From contig NC_134898.1 in NCBI RefSeq assembly GCF_041734735.1, positions 48,733,439 through 48,797,438 on the forward strand: a stretch of DNA of 64,000 bases, read 5' to 3'. Both the position numbers and the translations under genes were made by a program. This document shows positions 45,865 through 64,000 of the stretch, one piece after another. The stretch's first letter is position 1. Each line of letters begins with the position of its first letter. Under the pieces are notes generated by a model. It was not told the origin of the DNA, did not search any database, and saw only the letters and a program-made list of their open reading frames with translations. The stretch is from Babylonia areolata. Taxonomy: Eukaryota > Mollusca > Gastropoda > Neogastropoda > Buccinidae.

Positions 45865-47562
45865 ATGGCATCTCCTGTGTCCACGGGGCCTGAGGAAGTA
45901 AATTTTAAATTGTTTGAAGCCTGTCAGCACGGAACCTGGGAGGACGTCGAACGTCAGCTGGAGAGAGGGGCATCGTTTGATAGCGTAGCCCATGATTTTA
46001 GGAACCCTCTCCACTATGTTGTCATGGGAAACAACACGGAGGTGGCTACCAAAATGTTCAGCACACCAGGAATCGACCTTGGGTCCATGTTTTACAAGAA
46101 GTCATTGAAGGACGAGACCCCTCTGCTTATGGCCTGTGAACGTGGTCATGCAGAGCTGGTGGAACTGTTCATCAAGAACGGGGCTATGACGTACATGGTG
46201 ATCACAAAGAAAGGCGAGAAAACCCCTCTTCATGTTGCATGCATTCACGGGCATAATTCTGTTGTGCAGAGACTCCTTGAACATCCCAATACTGACGTGA
46301 ATGCCAAGGACGTCTGGTCTGACACACCTTTGATCAATGCGTGTGAAAAAGGATATACTGAGGTGGTCAAAACCCTCCTTGAAAACGGAGCGGATTTAAA
46401 CTACCATAATTCGTCCGGTGATACTATTCTTCACATAGCTGTCAGCAGAGAGCGTTGGGAAATGATGGATCTGATCCTCGAGACATCTGGCGTGGACGTT
46501 TATAGGTTCAACAAGAGACGGTATACCGCCCTCAACATTGCATGCTGCCGAAGCAACGAGCAGGCTGTTGAAAAACTTTTGGCCCGTGGATCTGACCCTA
46601 ACACCGTGGCTAATGATCAGCACACGCCACTTCAAAATGCTTGCAAAGGAGGCCTGCTGAACGCAGTTAGGTCACTTCTCAATCGAGGGGCGATGCTAGA
46701 CACAATCAATGACATAAATAAGTGGACAGCTCTGTGTTTCGCTTGTCATGCTGGACACAGCAGTATTGTCAGACTTCTCCTTGATCGTGGTGCAAAACTG
46801 GATGTGGCAAAGGCATGCGATCCCATTGATCTGGCAAGAAGAGGACGACATGAAAGCGTAGTCAAGATGCTGTCGGACCATGTTAGAATCTTGTATTCAT
46901 CACGCAGCCCCAGAGAGTTCATTCTCTCACCAGCAGCAGCCCAGACTTCCAGCAACGTTTCACATCTGACAGACGCAATGAAGAACTGTTTTAGTGGCGC
47001 AGATTCCGCAAATACTGTGGAAAAAGATGCTGTAAATACTGATGGAAAGGATGCTGCAAATACTGGTGGAAATGTTGCTGCAAATACTGTGGAAAAGGAT
47101 GCTGTAAATACTGATGGAACGGATGCTGTAAATACTGATGGAAAAGATGCTGTAAATACTGGTGGAAAGGATGCTGTAAATACTGGTGGAAAAGATGCTG
47201 GAAATACTGATGGAAAAGATGCTGGAAATAGTGGGGGAAAGGATGCTGCAAATACTGATGGAAAGGATGCTGCAAATACTGGTGGAAAAGATGCTGGAAA
47301 TAGTGGTGGAAAAGATACTGCAAATGCTGGTGGAAAAGATGCTGGAAATAGTGGGGGAAAAGATGCTGGAAATAGTGGGGAAAAGGATGCTGCAAATAGT
47401 GGGGAAAAGGATGCTGCAAATAGTGGGGAAAAGGATGCCAGAAAGGAAAAGGATGACAGAAATACTGAGCGAAAGGATGACAGAAATACTGATCGAAAGG
47501 ATGTCGGAAGTACTGGGGAAGCGAAAGAGGATGCTGAAAATAGAGGGAAAGGATACCAGTAA
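45865..47562 (+). CDS. Ankyrin protein ANK5 with 18 x 8-residue tail (565 aa)
   Basis: Closest relative of ANK4: same start context, same ten ankyrin repeats and the same linker (LSPAAAQTSSNVSHLTD). The tail has only 18 regular octapeptides (47005-47436; AVNTDGKD, AGNSGGKD, AANSGEKD). It then stays in frame through degenerate units (DRNTERKD, DRNTDRKD, VGSTGEAK) to end AENRGKGYQ, which looks like the ancestral C-terminus that ANK4 lost by a 1-nt deletion. About 22 residues differ from ANK4 in the first 255, mostly in the hairpins before TPLH; then almost none to residue 380. There is no signal peptide or membrane segment; probably cytosolic or nuclear. The AATAAA found after ANK4 is absent at the equivalent place here. 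Function unknown. Confidence 0.87.
   Translation: MASPVSTGPEEVNFKLFEACQHGTWEDVERQLERGASFDSVAHDFRNPLHYVVMGNNTEVATKMFSTPGIDLGSMFYKKSLKDETPLLMACERGHAELVELFIKNGAMTYMVITKKGEKTPLHVACIHGHNSVVQRLLEHPNTDVNAKDVWSDTPLINACEKGYTEVVKTLLENGADLNYHNSSGDTILHIAVSRERWEMMDLILETSGVDVYRFNKRRYTALNIACCRSNEQAVEKLLARGSDPNTVANDQHTPLQNACKGGLLNAVRSLLNRGAMLDTINDINKWTALCFACHAGHSSIVRLLLDRGAKLDVAKACDPIDLARRGRHESVVKMLSDHVRILYSSRSPREFILSPAAAQTSSNVSHLTDAMKNCFSGADSANTVEKDAVNTDGKDAANTGGNVAANTVEKDAVNTDGTDAVNTDGKDAVNTGGKDAVNTGGKDAGNTDGKDAGNSGGKDAANTDGKDAANTGGKDAGNSGGKDTANAGGKDAGNSGGKDAGNSGEKDAANSGEKDAANSGEKDARKEKDDRNTERKDDRNTDRKDVGSTGEAKEDAENRGKGYQ
47005..47436 (+). repeat. Coding minisatellite of ANK5, 24-bp unit x 18
   Basis: Same unit as ANK4 but half the copies, and enriched in GGAAATAGTGGGGGAAA-type variants (AGNSGGKD). 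The array is open in several frames, giving spurious antisense ORFs. Confidence 0.95.
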
Positions 47563-48232
47563 ATTCCAACTGACAACGTGACAAAAAGATGCTGGGATCC
47601 TATCTTTTCTTCTTCCGAACAACAGTTTTGGCAGATGAAAAATGTGTTAAATATAGACAAACGCACGCTGTTAGTTTTTGCTTTGATAGAAATGTAGACA
47701 TCTCACATTAAGATTGGAATTTCAGAAACCCCAGTTAGCGACTCCTGAAATAGTATGGTCCACCAGAGGCATTTGCTCGGTTTTCTGAACCATTCGTTTG
47801 CTACAAACGCTGTGTGTGCCTTAGCCAGTATCGTGGAAAGGTAGGATTACCAGATGGCATTTTAAAAAAAATGACGAAGAGGTGGCTATCGCTATTCTCA
47901 GCTGAGTGTCATGGACGTGGTCTGTATGGATTCAGCGTTGATGCTTCAGAGCTCATCACGGTTCTTTCTTTTTATGTGTGCAAAGACAAGACTTGAGACG
48001 GTCTATACTTTCGCCAGTGAAGGGCCAAGAAAGATCAACGTGAAGGCAGGTGTTGCAATGTATCGGAACAACCGTGTCCTTTAATCTTTCACTTTTCAAA
48101 CCCCTGACATTTTTTTCGGTACATATGTTTCTTTTATCTTTCACTTTTATAATTCATTTAACCAGTTTTTCGTTCAGTGTAAAAGCAAACGTGTGAAATT
48201 AAAAACAAAAGACATAAAAAAAAAGTTTCGCG

Positions 48233-48264
<32 letters not shown>

Positions 48265-48510
48265 TGCGTGTGCGCGCACATGTTCGTGCGTTAGTTTCTT
48301 GGTGGCATTTTGTATGTTAGTGTGAAAAATTTAACCTTTTCTCAGGTGGATGGGAATGAATTTTAATGTTAGCAAGACAACCACAGCCAGAGAAGCAACG
48401 ACCCAGTTAAGACATTGGCACACTGGAAGAGGCAAACATTTTGATTGATTAGTATTTGACTTGGAAGAGATCTTTCTGAACAAGAATGCTGCTTCGTACA
48501 CACACACACC

Positions 48511-48542
<32 letters not shown>

Positions 48543-49459
48543 GTATGTGTATATGTGTGTGTGTGTGTATTTTCCTGCAGTCTCGAAACGCTTCTTGTGG
48601 TAATCATTTCACGTATCAATCCGTCTCTGTTGAGTAATGATAAATCCAAAGGAATGGAGGTAACCAGATCTTCAATCATGTTTGGGTTTGTGGATTGATC
48701 GCACACGCTTTCTCACATTCCGAGAAAAAGTGGGGGTTGGGGGGTCGTCCCCACACTTTCTCGCAGAGAAAGAGTGGTCGTTCCCCTGCCATGCTTTCTA
48801 TGTTTCCATGACTCTCCAACATGCATGCTGGACTGCAGGCCTTAAAGTTGTCATGCACAATTTTCCAGTTTGGGTCGCTGATAAAAAAAAAAACTGCTTT
48901 TCATAATTGACACAATCTACATAACTCGATTCTTCTTTCGTTTGAAGTTATGAGGAAAGTGAAGCCATTGAAATCGTATTTTGTTTGACTCGGAGCGAGA
49001 AAGAATCATTCAGAGCGCATGCACCGACTGACTAGTGTGTTCTTCAGGGACGCTGCAGGAGACTGTGCAAGGTATATCAGTTGGAATTCTTGGTCATTTC
49101 CCTTTACTCTATAATGTTGAAATATTTTAGGATAATATCTGAATAAAAATTATGGTCGACGTTTGGACAAAACAAAAAGGTCGTTCACATTCAAAAATAC
49201 ATTTCCCTGTGTGCAAATCCAAAACTGCAACAGAAGATTGCCGACACAGAGAACCAGTATTAGCTTGATATTTTAAATTTCTTTATTTTTTTAATCTTAG
49301 AAAATTGGTGTTTCCAGTATAAAGTGGAAAATATTTTTAATTCTGAAATAGAGAGCCTTCCATCAGAAACTGAAAGCCAACAGAACAGTCCAAATATAGG
49401 TAACAATACGTCCGACATTTCGGAGCATAGTCCTGATTAACTGATTGTGGCAATTCTAT
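47563..49459. other. 3' flank of ANK5; no further gene seen
   Basis: Aligns with 28751-30648. It contains GTGC repeats (48236-48280) and CT/TA tracts (48510-48545). Small indels relative to unit A interrupt its short open frames. Confidence 0.55.
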
Positions 49460-49609
49460 CGTCGTATGGGAGGGAAAACTTGAACAACCCAACCCCAGGT
49501 GTGTTAGATACTGATGGATTAAAGCTTGAGAAAAATAAGAAAAATGGATCCGTTCTGCTCAAACGGTTCATATTTCATACAACAGAGTGATCAAAGAAAC
49601 TTGAATGAA

Positions 49610-51433
49610 AAAAAAATGTTGAGGAGTTGTCTTGTTCGTCATTTATCAGATAGATTCCCCGTATCCTCGATGAAGGCAGCAGTACGTCGCAGGTCCTCCA
49701 GTCCTCCGTAGAGCTTCCGGGCCGCTGGGATTGGGTCGGGCCAGGTTTTTTCTCGGAGCGCTTGGTGGAGCGGGCAGGACTGCAGCAGATGCTCTGTGTC
49801 TCCCATACGGAGTTTCGTGTATAGGTGGTGTTTCAGGCGGTTGTGACCTGTCCTGAGCCTGAAAATGGCTACCTGCTCTCGACGAGTCAGCAGGTAGTAC
49901 GGGTCTGCGCTGTTGTGGCGTGGATGCTGCTGCTTCCACTTGTTCTGCAGCTTGGCCTTAAATGATGGTCCTGGATTCAGAGTACTGCTAGACCTGTCCG
50001 TCTGCTCTTTCGTAGTGCCTTCCTTTGCCAGGGAGTCGGCAGTATCGTTGCCAAGCACGTTGCAGTGGGAGGGAATCCACTGCAGGGTGACTGTGTGACT
50101 TGTGCAGAGGGAGGCTAGAGAGGAGGACAGATCGTTGAGTTCTGGATCTCTGTTGGACCAAAGGGCCTGCATGATGGACAGGGCGTCGGTCAGGAAAAAC
50201 ACGTTGTGACTGGCGTAGGGGCTGACCTCGATGTGGGCTGCTGCTGTTTTCAAGGCTTCTGCTTCGGCTCTGTGATAAGTGGAGAACAGGCCGGTAGCGA
50301 GGCAGATCTTTTCTTCTCTGCCTCCTGGATACTGAACATAGACTCCTGCCCCTCCATTCCGAATGTCATCTGCCGCAGAGCCGTCGGTGTAGACATGAGT
50401 CCAGAACTCACTGGGGAACTGGGTGTGAAGGTGTTCACGGGTGAAGGACTTTCTTTCGGGGCCGCTTTGGGAATCTTTGGGGCCAACACGAGGGATGCTG
50501 CACTGGATGAGGGGATGGGGTCCTTTGCTCCAGTCAGGGACGGCAAGATACCGGGGTATCGCTTTGGGGGCATGGTCAAGGATATCTTGATGTTGCCGTT
50601 CTAGGATCCTGCTCTGGTGTATGAAGCTCCCTCTCTTCAGCCGTCCTTTTGTTGGCTGGGACAGTCCGTCCTTCATGAGGTGGCCTTGCAACCTCTTGAA
50701 CCTGGCAGCCTGGGTCAGGAGTTTGGCGTCTCTGCGGTCCTCAAGGGGCTGGAGCTCTGTGATGGTTTCAAGCTCCTGAATTGGTGTAGACCTCATGGCC
50801 CCTGTGATGATATTTTGAGGAGTGAAACCAAAAGCTGATGGAGACTGGACCTGATTATGACATGACAATAGATGATCTAAATGAAGCAATAGCTAAATGA
50901 AAGAAACAATCAGCTCCTGGTCCAGACAAAGTTTGCTAATTGGATATCAAGGAGCTATCGGAAGAAGACAGAAGCAAACTTTTCAATCTGTTTCAAAACA
51001 TTTTTCACAATAGACATGTGCCAGAGGACTGGACACACAGCTTCTTAAAACCCATTCCAAAACCAGGGAAGGACCATCGTCAGATAAGCAGCTACCGGAT
51101 CATAACCATGCAAAACATTGCTGGAAAGCTTATGGAACGCATCATAGCCAGAAATCTTCCAAGGGATTTTGAACAGAGACACATTCTCCCTCCAAATCAA
51201 GATGGGTACAGAACAGGTAAGTATACATGGGAAAAGGCGGCTGCATTCGCATATGAGGTATATGAAGGATTTCAAAGAAAAGAAGAAACATTAGCAGTAG
51301 CAACTGACCTTGAAGATGCTTATGATAATGTCCAGTTTGCGCACCTCATGGAGCTAGTGCTAGGGTATGGAGTATGTTTGACACTGACAAGATGGTAGCA
51401 GTAGCACTTCAGGAAATAACCGTGGGCTTAAAC
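49610..51433 (-). mobile_element. I-clade-like LINE (LINE5) with inverted 5' segment
   Basis: The 3' segment (49610 to about 50845, minus) encodes the post-RT region and an RNase H domain. The abutting 5' segment (about 50846-51433) reads on the plus strand and encodes the first half of an RT of the same type (DDLNEAIA, SAPGPDKV, LKPIPKPGKD, YRIITMQNIAGKLMERI, QDGYRTGKYTWEKAA, VATDLEDAYDNV). The arrangement 3' segment plus inverted upstream segment is what twin priming produces. The RT catalytic centre is missing and the plus-strand part has stops near 50897 and 50938, so the copy is dead. An A-rich tail lies near 49608-49617. Confidence 0.75.
49639..50889 (-). CDS. LINE5 RNase H domain fragment
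   Basis: Open 416-codon stretch. The RNase H domain spans about residues 160-290 (THVYTDGSAADDIRNGG with the first Asp, EAEALKTAA with the Glu, FFLTDALSIMQAL with the second Asp, and LQWIPSHCNVLGNDTADSLA with the His and last Asp), so the D-E-D-D set is present. Upstream are TPQNIITGAMRSTPIQELE and RRDAKLLTQAARFKRL, typical of the post-RT region of I-clade elements. The C-terminus has LLTRREQVAIFRLRTGHNRL and a Cys/His-poor end. The first about 15 codons cross the inversion joint and are not element sequence in this orientation. Confidence 0.85.
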   Translation of the reverse strand: MLHLDHLLSCHNQVQSPSAFGFTPQNIITGAMRSTPIQELETITELQPLEDRRDAKLLTQAARFKRLQGHLMKDGLSQPTKGRLKRGSFIHQSRILERQHQDILDHAPKAIPRYLAVPDWSKGPHPLIQCSIPRVGPKDSQSGPERKSFTREHLHTQFPSEFWTHVYTDGSAADDIRNGGAGVYVQYPGGREEKICLATGLFSTYHRAEAEALKTAAAHIEVSPYASHNVFFLTDALSIMQALWSNRDPELNDLSSSLASLCTSHTVTLQWIPSHCNVLGNDTADSLAKEGTTKEQTDRSSSTLNPGPSFKAKLQNKWKQQHPRHNSADPYYLLTRREQVAIFRLRTGHNRLKHHLYTKLRMGDTEHLLQSCPLHQALREKTWPDPIPAARKLYGGLEDLRRTAAFIEDTGNLSDK

Positions 51434-51483
51434 AGAAACTCACAGAGAGAGAGACGTGAAGTTCGTCACCTCGGTCAATTTTG

Positions 51484-51488
<5 letters not shown>

Positions 51489-51545
<57 letters not shown>

Positions 51546-51548
51546 ACA

Positions 51549-51591
<43 letters not shown>

Positions 51592-51643
51592 GACACTGAT
51601 ACGACATTAGCACAAACGGGCAGATAATAATGCAACACACACA

Positions 51644-51704
<61 letters not shown>

Positions 51705-51748
51705 GACACTGATACGACATTAGCACAAACGGGCAGATAATAATGCAA
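51489..51748. repeat. (CA)n arrays with a duplicated 49-bp spacer
   Basis: CA tracts at 51489-51588 and 51640-51702, each followed by the same 49-bp sequence starting ATAGGACACTGATACGACAT (51589-51638 and 51701-51749). This looks like a tandem duplication of CA tract plus spacer. Confidence 0.92.
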
Positions 51749-51784
51749 CGGTCTTTTATGACGGGTATTTGTGTATAGTAGCAT

Positions 51785-52068
51785 ATTGTCTCTGCTTTCA
51801 GTGCCTCTATCACAACAATAATATACCACCGAATCTTTCAGATCTTCTCCATCAGTATCGTCTTACTAAGTCGCTGCGCTCATTAATTTTGACACCCCTC
51901 TACTGTCAGTTCCTCGGTTCTCCCGTAAGACCTTTGGCAACAAAAAAGAAATTAACAAAAAAAAAAAAAAAAAAAAAATAAATCTGTGTCTTTGCTGCCA
52001 GTCGATCTGGGAGTCCCTGCCTCTGTCCCCGGGCTCAGACCACACCCCTTTTCCCCAAGTGTTTTCCA

Positions 52069-52080
<12 letters not shown>
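51785..52080 (+). mobile_element. Decayed LINE 3' fragment (CR1/Rex1-like)
   Basis: The plus-strand translation PPNLSDLLHQYRLTKSLRS and, in another frame after 51980, SIWESLPLSPGSD with FPQVFSIFK resembles the last part of a CR1/Rex1-type ORF2. It is followed by a poly-A stretch (52074-52102). An internal poly-A run at 51957-51979 separates the two pieces. Identification rests on motif resemblance only. Confidence 0.45.
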
Positions 52081-52104
<24 letters not shown>

Positions 52105-52440
52105 ATTCAAAGACACATGTTTCAGCTTCACCTGACACGGTGTATCTAATATGAGTGCCTGTTTGTGTATGGTGGTGTGTGGTGGTAAAGGCCGAAAAGG
52201 GGTGTGTGACTGCTTTTAAGATTTTGTTTTTTTAAACATGTAGATTTTTATTCTACTGTACATGTGACGTGTGTGACCGGTGCTAAGAGGTGGAGGTGAT
52301 TTTTCATTGATTGTGGTATATATGGTTTTTGTTCACTGTACGTGATATCAGTCGGGAATTGTTTTAAGTATTGTGATACGATAGTGCCGTATTGTTTAGC
52401 TGCCGCTTTTTCATGTGATATGTATGATGGGTGTGATCCC

Positions 52441-52445
<5 letters not shown>

Positions 52446-52478
<33 letters not shown>

Positions 52479-52484
52479 TGTGTG

Positions 52485-52524
<40 letters not shown>

Positions 52525-52530
52525 GGACAG
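52446..52530. repeat. (GT)n(GA)n microsatellite
   Basis: GT tract followed by GA and GACA repeats. No gene is seen between 52100 and 53890 apart from the S2 copy. Confidence 0.9.
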
Positions 52531-52715
52531 AGACAGACGGACCGACAGACAGACACTGAGACGGACAGACACTTCGGCCGACACTCAAACAGACAGGGAG
52601 TTTTTAACTGATTAATTTTAGCGTTTAAATGCATGTTTCAAACGTCGGTACTGACATTGTACAGCGCAGCCTTTTTTTTTTTTTTTTTTTTTTTTACACG
52701 GAAAGGCGCTTCACT

Positions 52716-52858
52716 GAGTTTCAGTTTCAGTCAGTACACTGAGCTCAGTCAAAGAGGCGTCATTGCGTTCGGACAAATCCATATACGCTACACCACATCT
52801 GTCAAGCAGATGCCTGACCAGCAGCGCAACCCAACGCGCTTAGTCAGGCCTTGAGGAA
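52716..52858 (+). mobile_element. S2 SINE copy
   Basis: Contains GACAAATCCATATACGCTAC and GATGCCTGACCAGCAGCG, with an A-rich tail after CAGGCCTTGAGG. It has a small duplication at the 5' side (CAGTACACTGAGCTCAGTC). Confidence 0.8.
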
Positions 52859-53440
52859 AAAAAGTAAATAAATAATAGAAAAATACATAAAAAAAACAAA
52901 CCTAATAATAATGATAATATGTCAGAAGGCGCTTCAGTTATTGTATTAATGATCATTATTATTATTATCATTATTGTTGTTGTTATCATCATTATCGTCA
53001 TCATCATCATTGTAGGACGGGATTCACGCAGTAGCTGGAAAAAAACACACAACCTTTTTGCATATTTTTAACGCGTCGGACGCGAAAAACGAAAAAGGAA
53101 GAAGCAGGAATTGAATGCAGGGGAGGTAAGTTTTGTCTTTCATCCCTATAAATCAATCAGAGTTATCCATGCATGTGGATGATAACACCAGAGAAACTCT
53201 ATCAGTTCGGAGGTCTGAGAAAGTGTGAAAAGATGTTTGGCACAAAGAAAAAAATAAAACAACCCAGTCCAATTACTAGAGACCATTCTTGAGATACGAG
53301 TAATGAATATATAGTGGTCATGCAGCGATGTTGAAATTCTTTAACCACTGAAAGATCCCAAAAGGTGAAAATAAATGTGATTTAGAATGTATACAACTAC
53401 TAATAATTCTACTACTACTGGTACACATAAGTATAATGTG

Positions 53441-53448
53441 TGTGTGTG

Positions 53449-53503
<55 letters not shown>
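53441..53503. repeat. (GT)n microsatellite
   Basis: About 60 bp of GT. Flanks are unique; CA-rich sequence is at 53585-53645. Confidence 0.95.
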
Positions 53504-53504
<1 letters not shown>

Positions 53505-53875
53505 ACAAAGACGTACGTGTGTTTAAGCATATCTCAGACACCGCCCCCACATCGATAGCTCAACACGCGCAACCCCATCTCCCTCACGCACACACACATT
53601 ACTAATGCACAAAGATGTCACACACACACAGACACGTACACACACGATATTTCCAGAAAGTTGACATCCTTTGTATGACCTCTTTCCATTTTGACCTCTC
53701 CAAATGCCTGGAGGAAAAACAAATTTGAAACATTAACATTATCTTTCATCAGTCCTATTTGCATGGGATGTATCCATTGATGCAATGATTATCATCAAGA
53801 ACTGGATTTTCCCAAGAAAGTCAAAGGCATTGTTTTTAACGATGTGAATTTCCCATCATGCAATGCCACTGCAAT

Positions 53876-53940
53876 CAATGAGTTCAAGATGGCTGACAGC
53901 TCGCAGTGTGTTTACGTCTGAGAACAGCACACCGTGCGTA
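53876..53940 (+). promoter_or_regulatory. Possible promoter/first exon for BTBD10 (YY1-like CAAGATGGC)
   Basis: GTTCAAGATGGCTGACAGC at about 53881-53899 matches the AANATGGC YY1-type element found at many animal start sites. A GTGCGT donor-like site follows at about 53934. It is 3.4 kb upstream of the first recognised exon, on the correct strand. The ATG there opens only a ten-codon frame. Weak inference. Confidence 0.2.
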
Positions 53941-54194
53941 TTTCTCATGATTTGTATTTCATGAAAAGCATGAGTGTCCAATCTCTGTCTATGCTGATAT
54001 AATGCCTCGTACAACAATGTTATCTGTCTTAAAAGTCTTTATGTGTTGAACGTTTCTTTAGAAATATATATTTAATACGTGGATTCCAAACAATCCCAAC
54101 AACGAAGAATGTTAGTAACTTGAGACAACACTGATAAAAATAGCGAATTACGCGTCAACGGACTCATTCTAAAACAACGGAATTAAGCAGCCGA

Positions 54195-54515
54195 TTGCTG
54201 AAGAAAACAACTCTCATGATGTATTTATCTCAGACAATTGCTGAAGATGATCTAGATTCATCTATTGTCAAAATGAGTCGTTTAGACACAAACCCATCTT
54301 TTAAATTTAAGGGAAAACACGCCCATTTGGGTGAAACTGAGAGATCAGTATATAAACTGATGAAGTATACTTTACAGGTGATTGATAATTTTAATGACAT
54401 GATCTTTACAATCGTTACACAACTACAACCACAGTACTGCAAAACATGCCTGCTCAGTGGAAGGTGGCCAGTAGAGAATCGGAATGCTTTGTGGACATGT
54501 GATGGACACAAGTGA
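54195..54515 (+). other. Unassigned open frame (106 codons), possible decayed transposon fragment
   Basis: The sequence contains EDDLDSSIVKMSRLD, NPSFKFKGK and CKTCLLSGRWPVENR. The SIVK...PSFKFKGNK-like stretch reminds me of an ORF common in aquatic-animal transposons, after which the match is lost. There is no Kozak match, no splice evidence and no paralogue in the window. It could equally be a random open frame or a short lineage gene. Confidence 0.25.
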
Positions 54516-55532
54516 AAACTGAAATTATATGCAATGTACACAGCAGATTGGTATGACTGAGTGAAGTACACTGACAAAGGATTAAGATATTTTGAATTTA
54601 TGGCTGCTGAAGCATTATTGATGCAGGGATGTCTGGTGATTGTTACATACTGACATAGCCAATTTCATAAAGGGGATGAGTTTTGCCAGAGGTACATTCT
54701 GAGGCAAAAACTGTGCAGTTTGGATAAAAAGAAAAAGAAAAAAAAAAGAATAAAGTATCATGCAAAAAAGCAGTTAATTATTATTCCGTATTCAAGACAT
54801 GGGTAAATAATATCTACATAAGATTGAAATTGCAATGAAGAAAAGCATTGGAATTTGGAGCGAAAGATAAAAACTTTACTGTACATAGCTCTGTCATAGT
54901 GAAACTGCAAACACACAATTAGTTACATATGCATTTAATAGATTTAACATACATGTACATCAAGTCGTAGGAACCTTTGAGAAGTGACAGAGCCCTTAGG
55001 CCTGTTTAGGAAAAAAAAATTACCTCAGTCTAGGAAATAACTCATCAGTACTTTTGCTTTGTCTGCTCTCTATTTCCACTGTGTCAGTTTTTTTGCTTTG
55101 TCTGCTCTCTATTTCCACTGTATCAGTACTTTTGCTTTGTATATTCTTTAGTTCTGCGATATCCACTTTGCTCAATAGAACAGAGAACAGCAGCATCATT
55201 TTTTTTCTTAGGTACCTCACCCCCCACCCCACCCAGGTTCCAGGAAAGTGAAAACAAAGAAAAGAAGACCGGGTTTTTGGCCTCACCCCAGTCACTATTT
55301 CAAATTGAGTCATTGGGAGTGTTGACAAGTGTCATGTTAACAAGTGTCATTTCACAGAATCAGGTCAGTCTTGTGCACAAATATTACAAAACTCACAAAG
55401 TATGGCCAGTTCACTGAAGAAAATGTACATGTGTATTCAAATAAAATTAACAGATAAATTCATCATTTCATGGAAATTATAGATTTGTAAGAGTTTCACA
55501 AGTTATAATGTGCCACATCATTACCAAAATCA

Positions 55533-56668
<1,136 letters not shown>

Positions 56669-57245
56669 GGTATTATATATATATGAAGAGAAAAAAATCC
56701 TGTGGTATATGAGAGCTCCAGTCTGACATCCATATTCATTTACAGAGCTCAATGAAGAAGAGTTGTTTCCCTTCATCATTTATTGGCCCTGAAACCTAGA
56801 CCGCTATGACTGGAAGTTTTGCCTGCCATTCTATGTGTGTAGCAAACTAGCAGTGCAGATTTAATTAGAATGTGCAGCATTAGAGTGACCCTCTGAAGGT
56901 AGTCTGGGACCCCCCACAATTCTTGTAGAAGAGCCCCTGGAACACACGACTGAGTTTGGTTTCACTCTCAAGGAGGCATCAGCATGTGCAGATTGATCCT
57001 TTCAAAAAAGAAAAAGTTAGTTTTCCACATCTGCTTTGAAAATAAACAAATTACCAATTGTATTTTCTTAAATGACAGCTATTACTTAATACGTTCAGTT
57101 TTAATTTGTTATTTCTGCTTTGTTGGTGTTTTCTTGTTCTCCAGTCTGTTGCCTATGCTGCATGTCTGTTTTTAAAGATGATTAGACCTAAATGATTTTA
57201 GTTAATATTATAACAATAACTTACAGTTACAGTTTTTGTGTACAG

Positions 57246-64000
<6,755 letters not shown>

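Larger units (their letters stand above)
32679..49459. repeat. Segmental duplication unit B (pairs with 23237-30648)
   Basis: Same landmark order as unit A but expanded from 7.4 to 16.8 kb, mainly by LINE2 (32858-39186), LINE4 (39616-40447) and LINE3 (42748-45530). It ends at GTGGCAATTCTATC, after which homology with unit A stops. Confidence 0.92.

Overview
The window looks like a caenogastropod mollusc genome, possibly littorinid-like. The evidence is a split, intron-bearing animal gene (BTBD10/KCTD20 type) at the right end, very dense (CA/GT)n microsatellites, several tRNA-derived SINE families, and APE-type LINEs. The taxon is inferred from remembered repeat style, not from a database match. 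I see no bacterial or organellar gene and no rRNA or genuine tRNA gene.

Layout. (1) 1-8428 and 9632-14608 are two copies of one segment, each with a minus-strand single-exon ankyrin (ANK) gene (ANK1 658-1734; ANK2 10266-11360). The first copy received a full-length LINE with an open 1116-codon ORF and a perfect 11-bp target-site duplication (3494-7680). The second received two TTAA-flanked piggyBac-type MITEs and a SINE. (2) A third ANK gene (ANK3 16678-18855, minus) ends in a 13 x 24-residue tandem repeat. (3) 20.8-23.0 kb is repeat-rich: a tRNA-derived SINE and a piggyBac remnant into which an internally deleted copy of the first LINE has jumped (14-bp target-site duplication). (4) 23237-31862 (unit A plus block C) and 32679-56600 (unit B, about 6 kb of foreign sequence, block C') are a second segmental duplication. 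Each copy carries a plus-strand ANK gene (ANK4 26648-28750; ANK5 45865-47562) with a tail of 8-residue repeats. Unit B was inflated by at least three LINE insertions (32858-39186, 39616-40447, 42748-45530). Between B and C' lie an inverted I-clade LINE and other relics. (5) 57246-63124 holds seven exons of BTBD10; its 3' end is outside the window.

How it fits together. The region is a lineage-specific ankyrin cluster growing by local duplication and repeatedly hit by transposons. ANK3, ANK4 and ANK5 share a post-ankyrin linker (LSPAAAQ) and a C-terminal minisatellite-encoded tail built from one ancestral octapeptide (A-x-N-T-x-G/E-K-D). ANK3 has it as a 3 x 8 higher-order unit; ANK4 and ANK5 have 35 and 18 simple units. 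Between ANK4 and ANK5, amino-acid changes cluster in the beta-hairpin fingers just before the TPLH motifs, the surface that usually binds ligand. The duplicated copies serve as internal controls, since each insertion can be compared with an empty site in its paralogue. The ANK proteins have no known function that I can assign.
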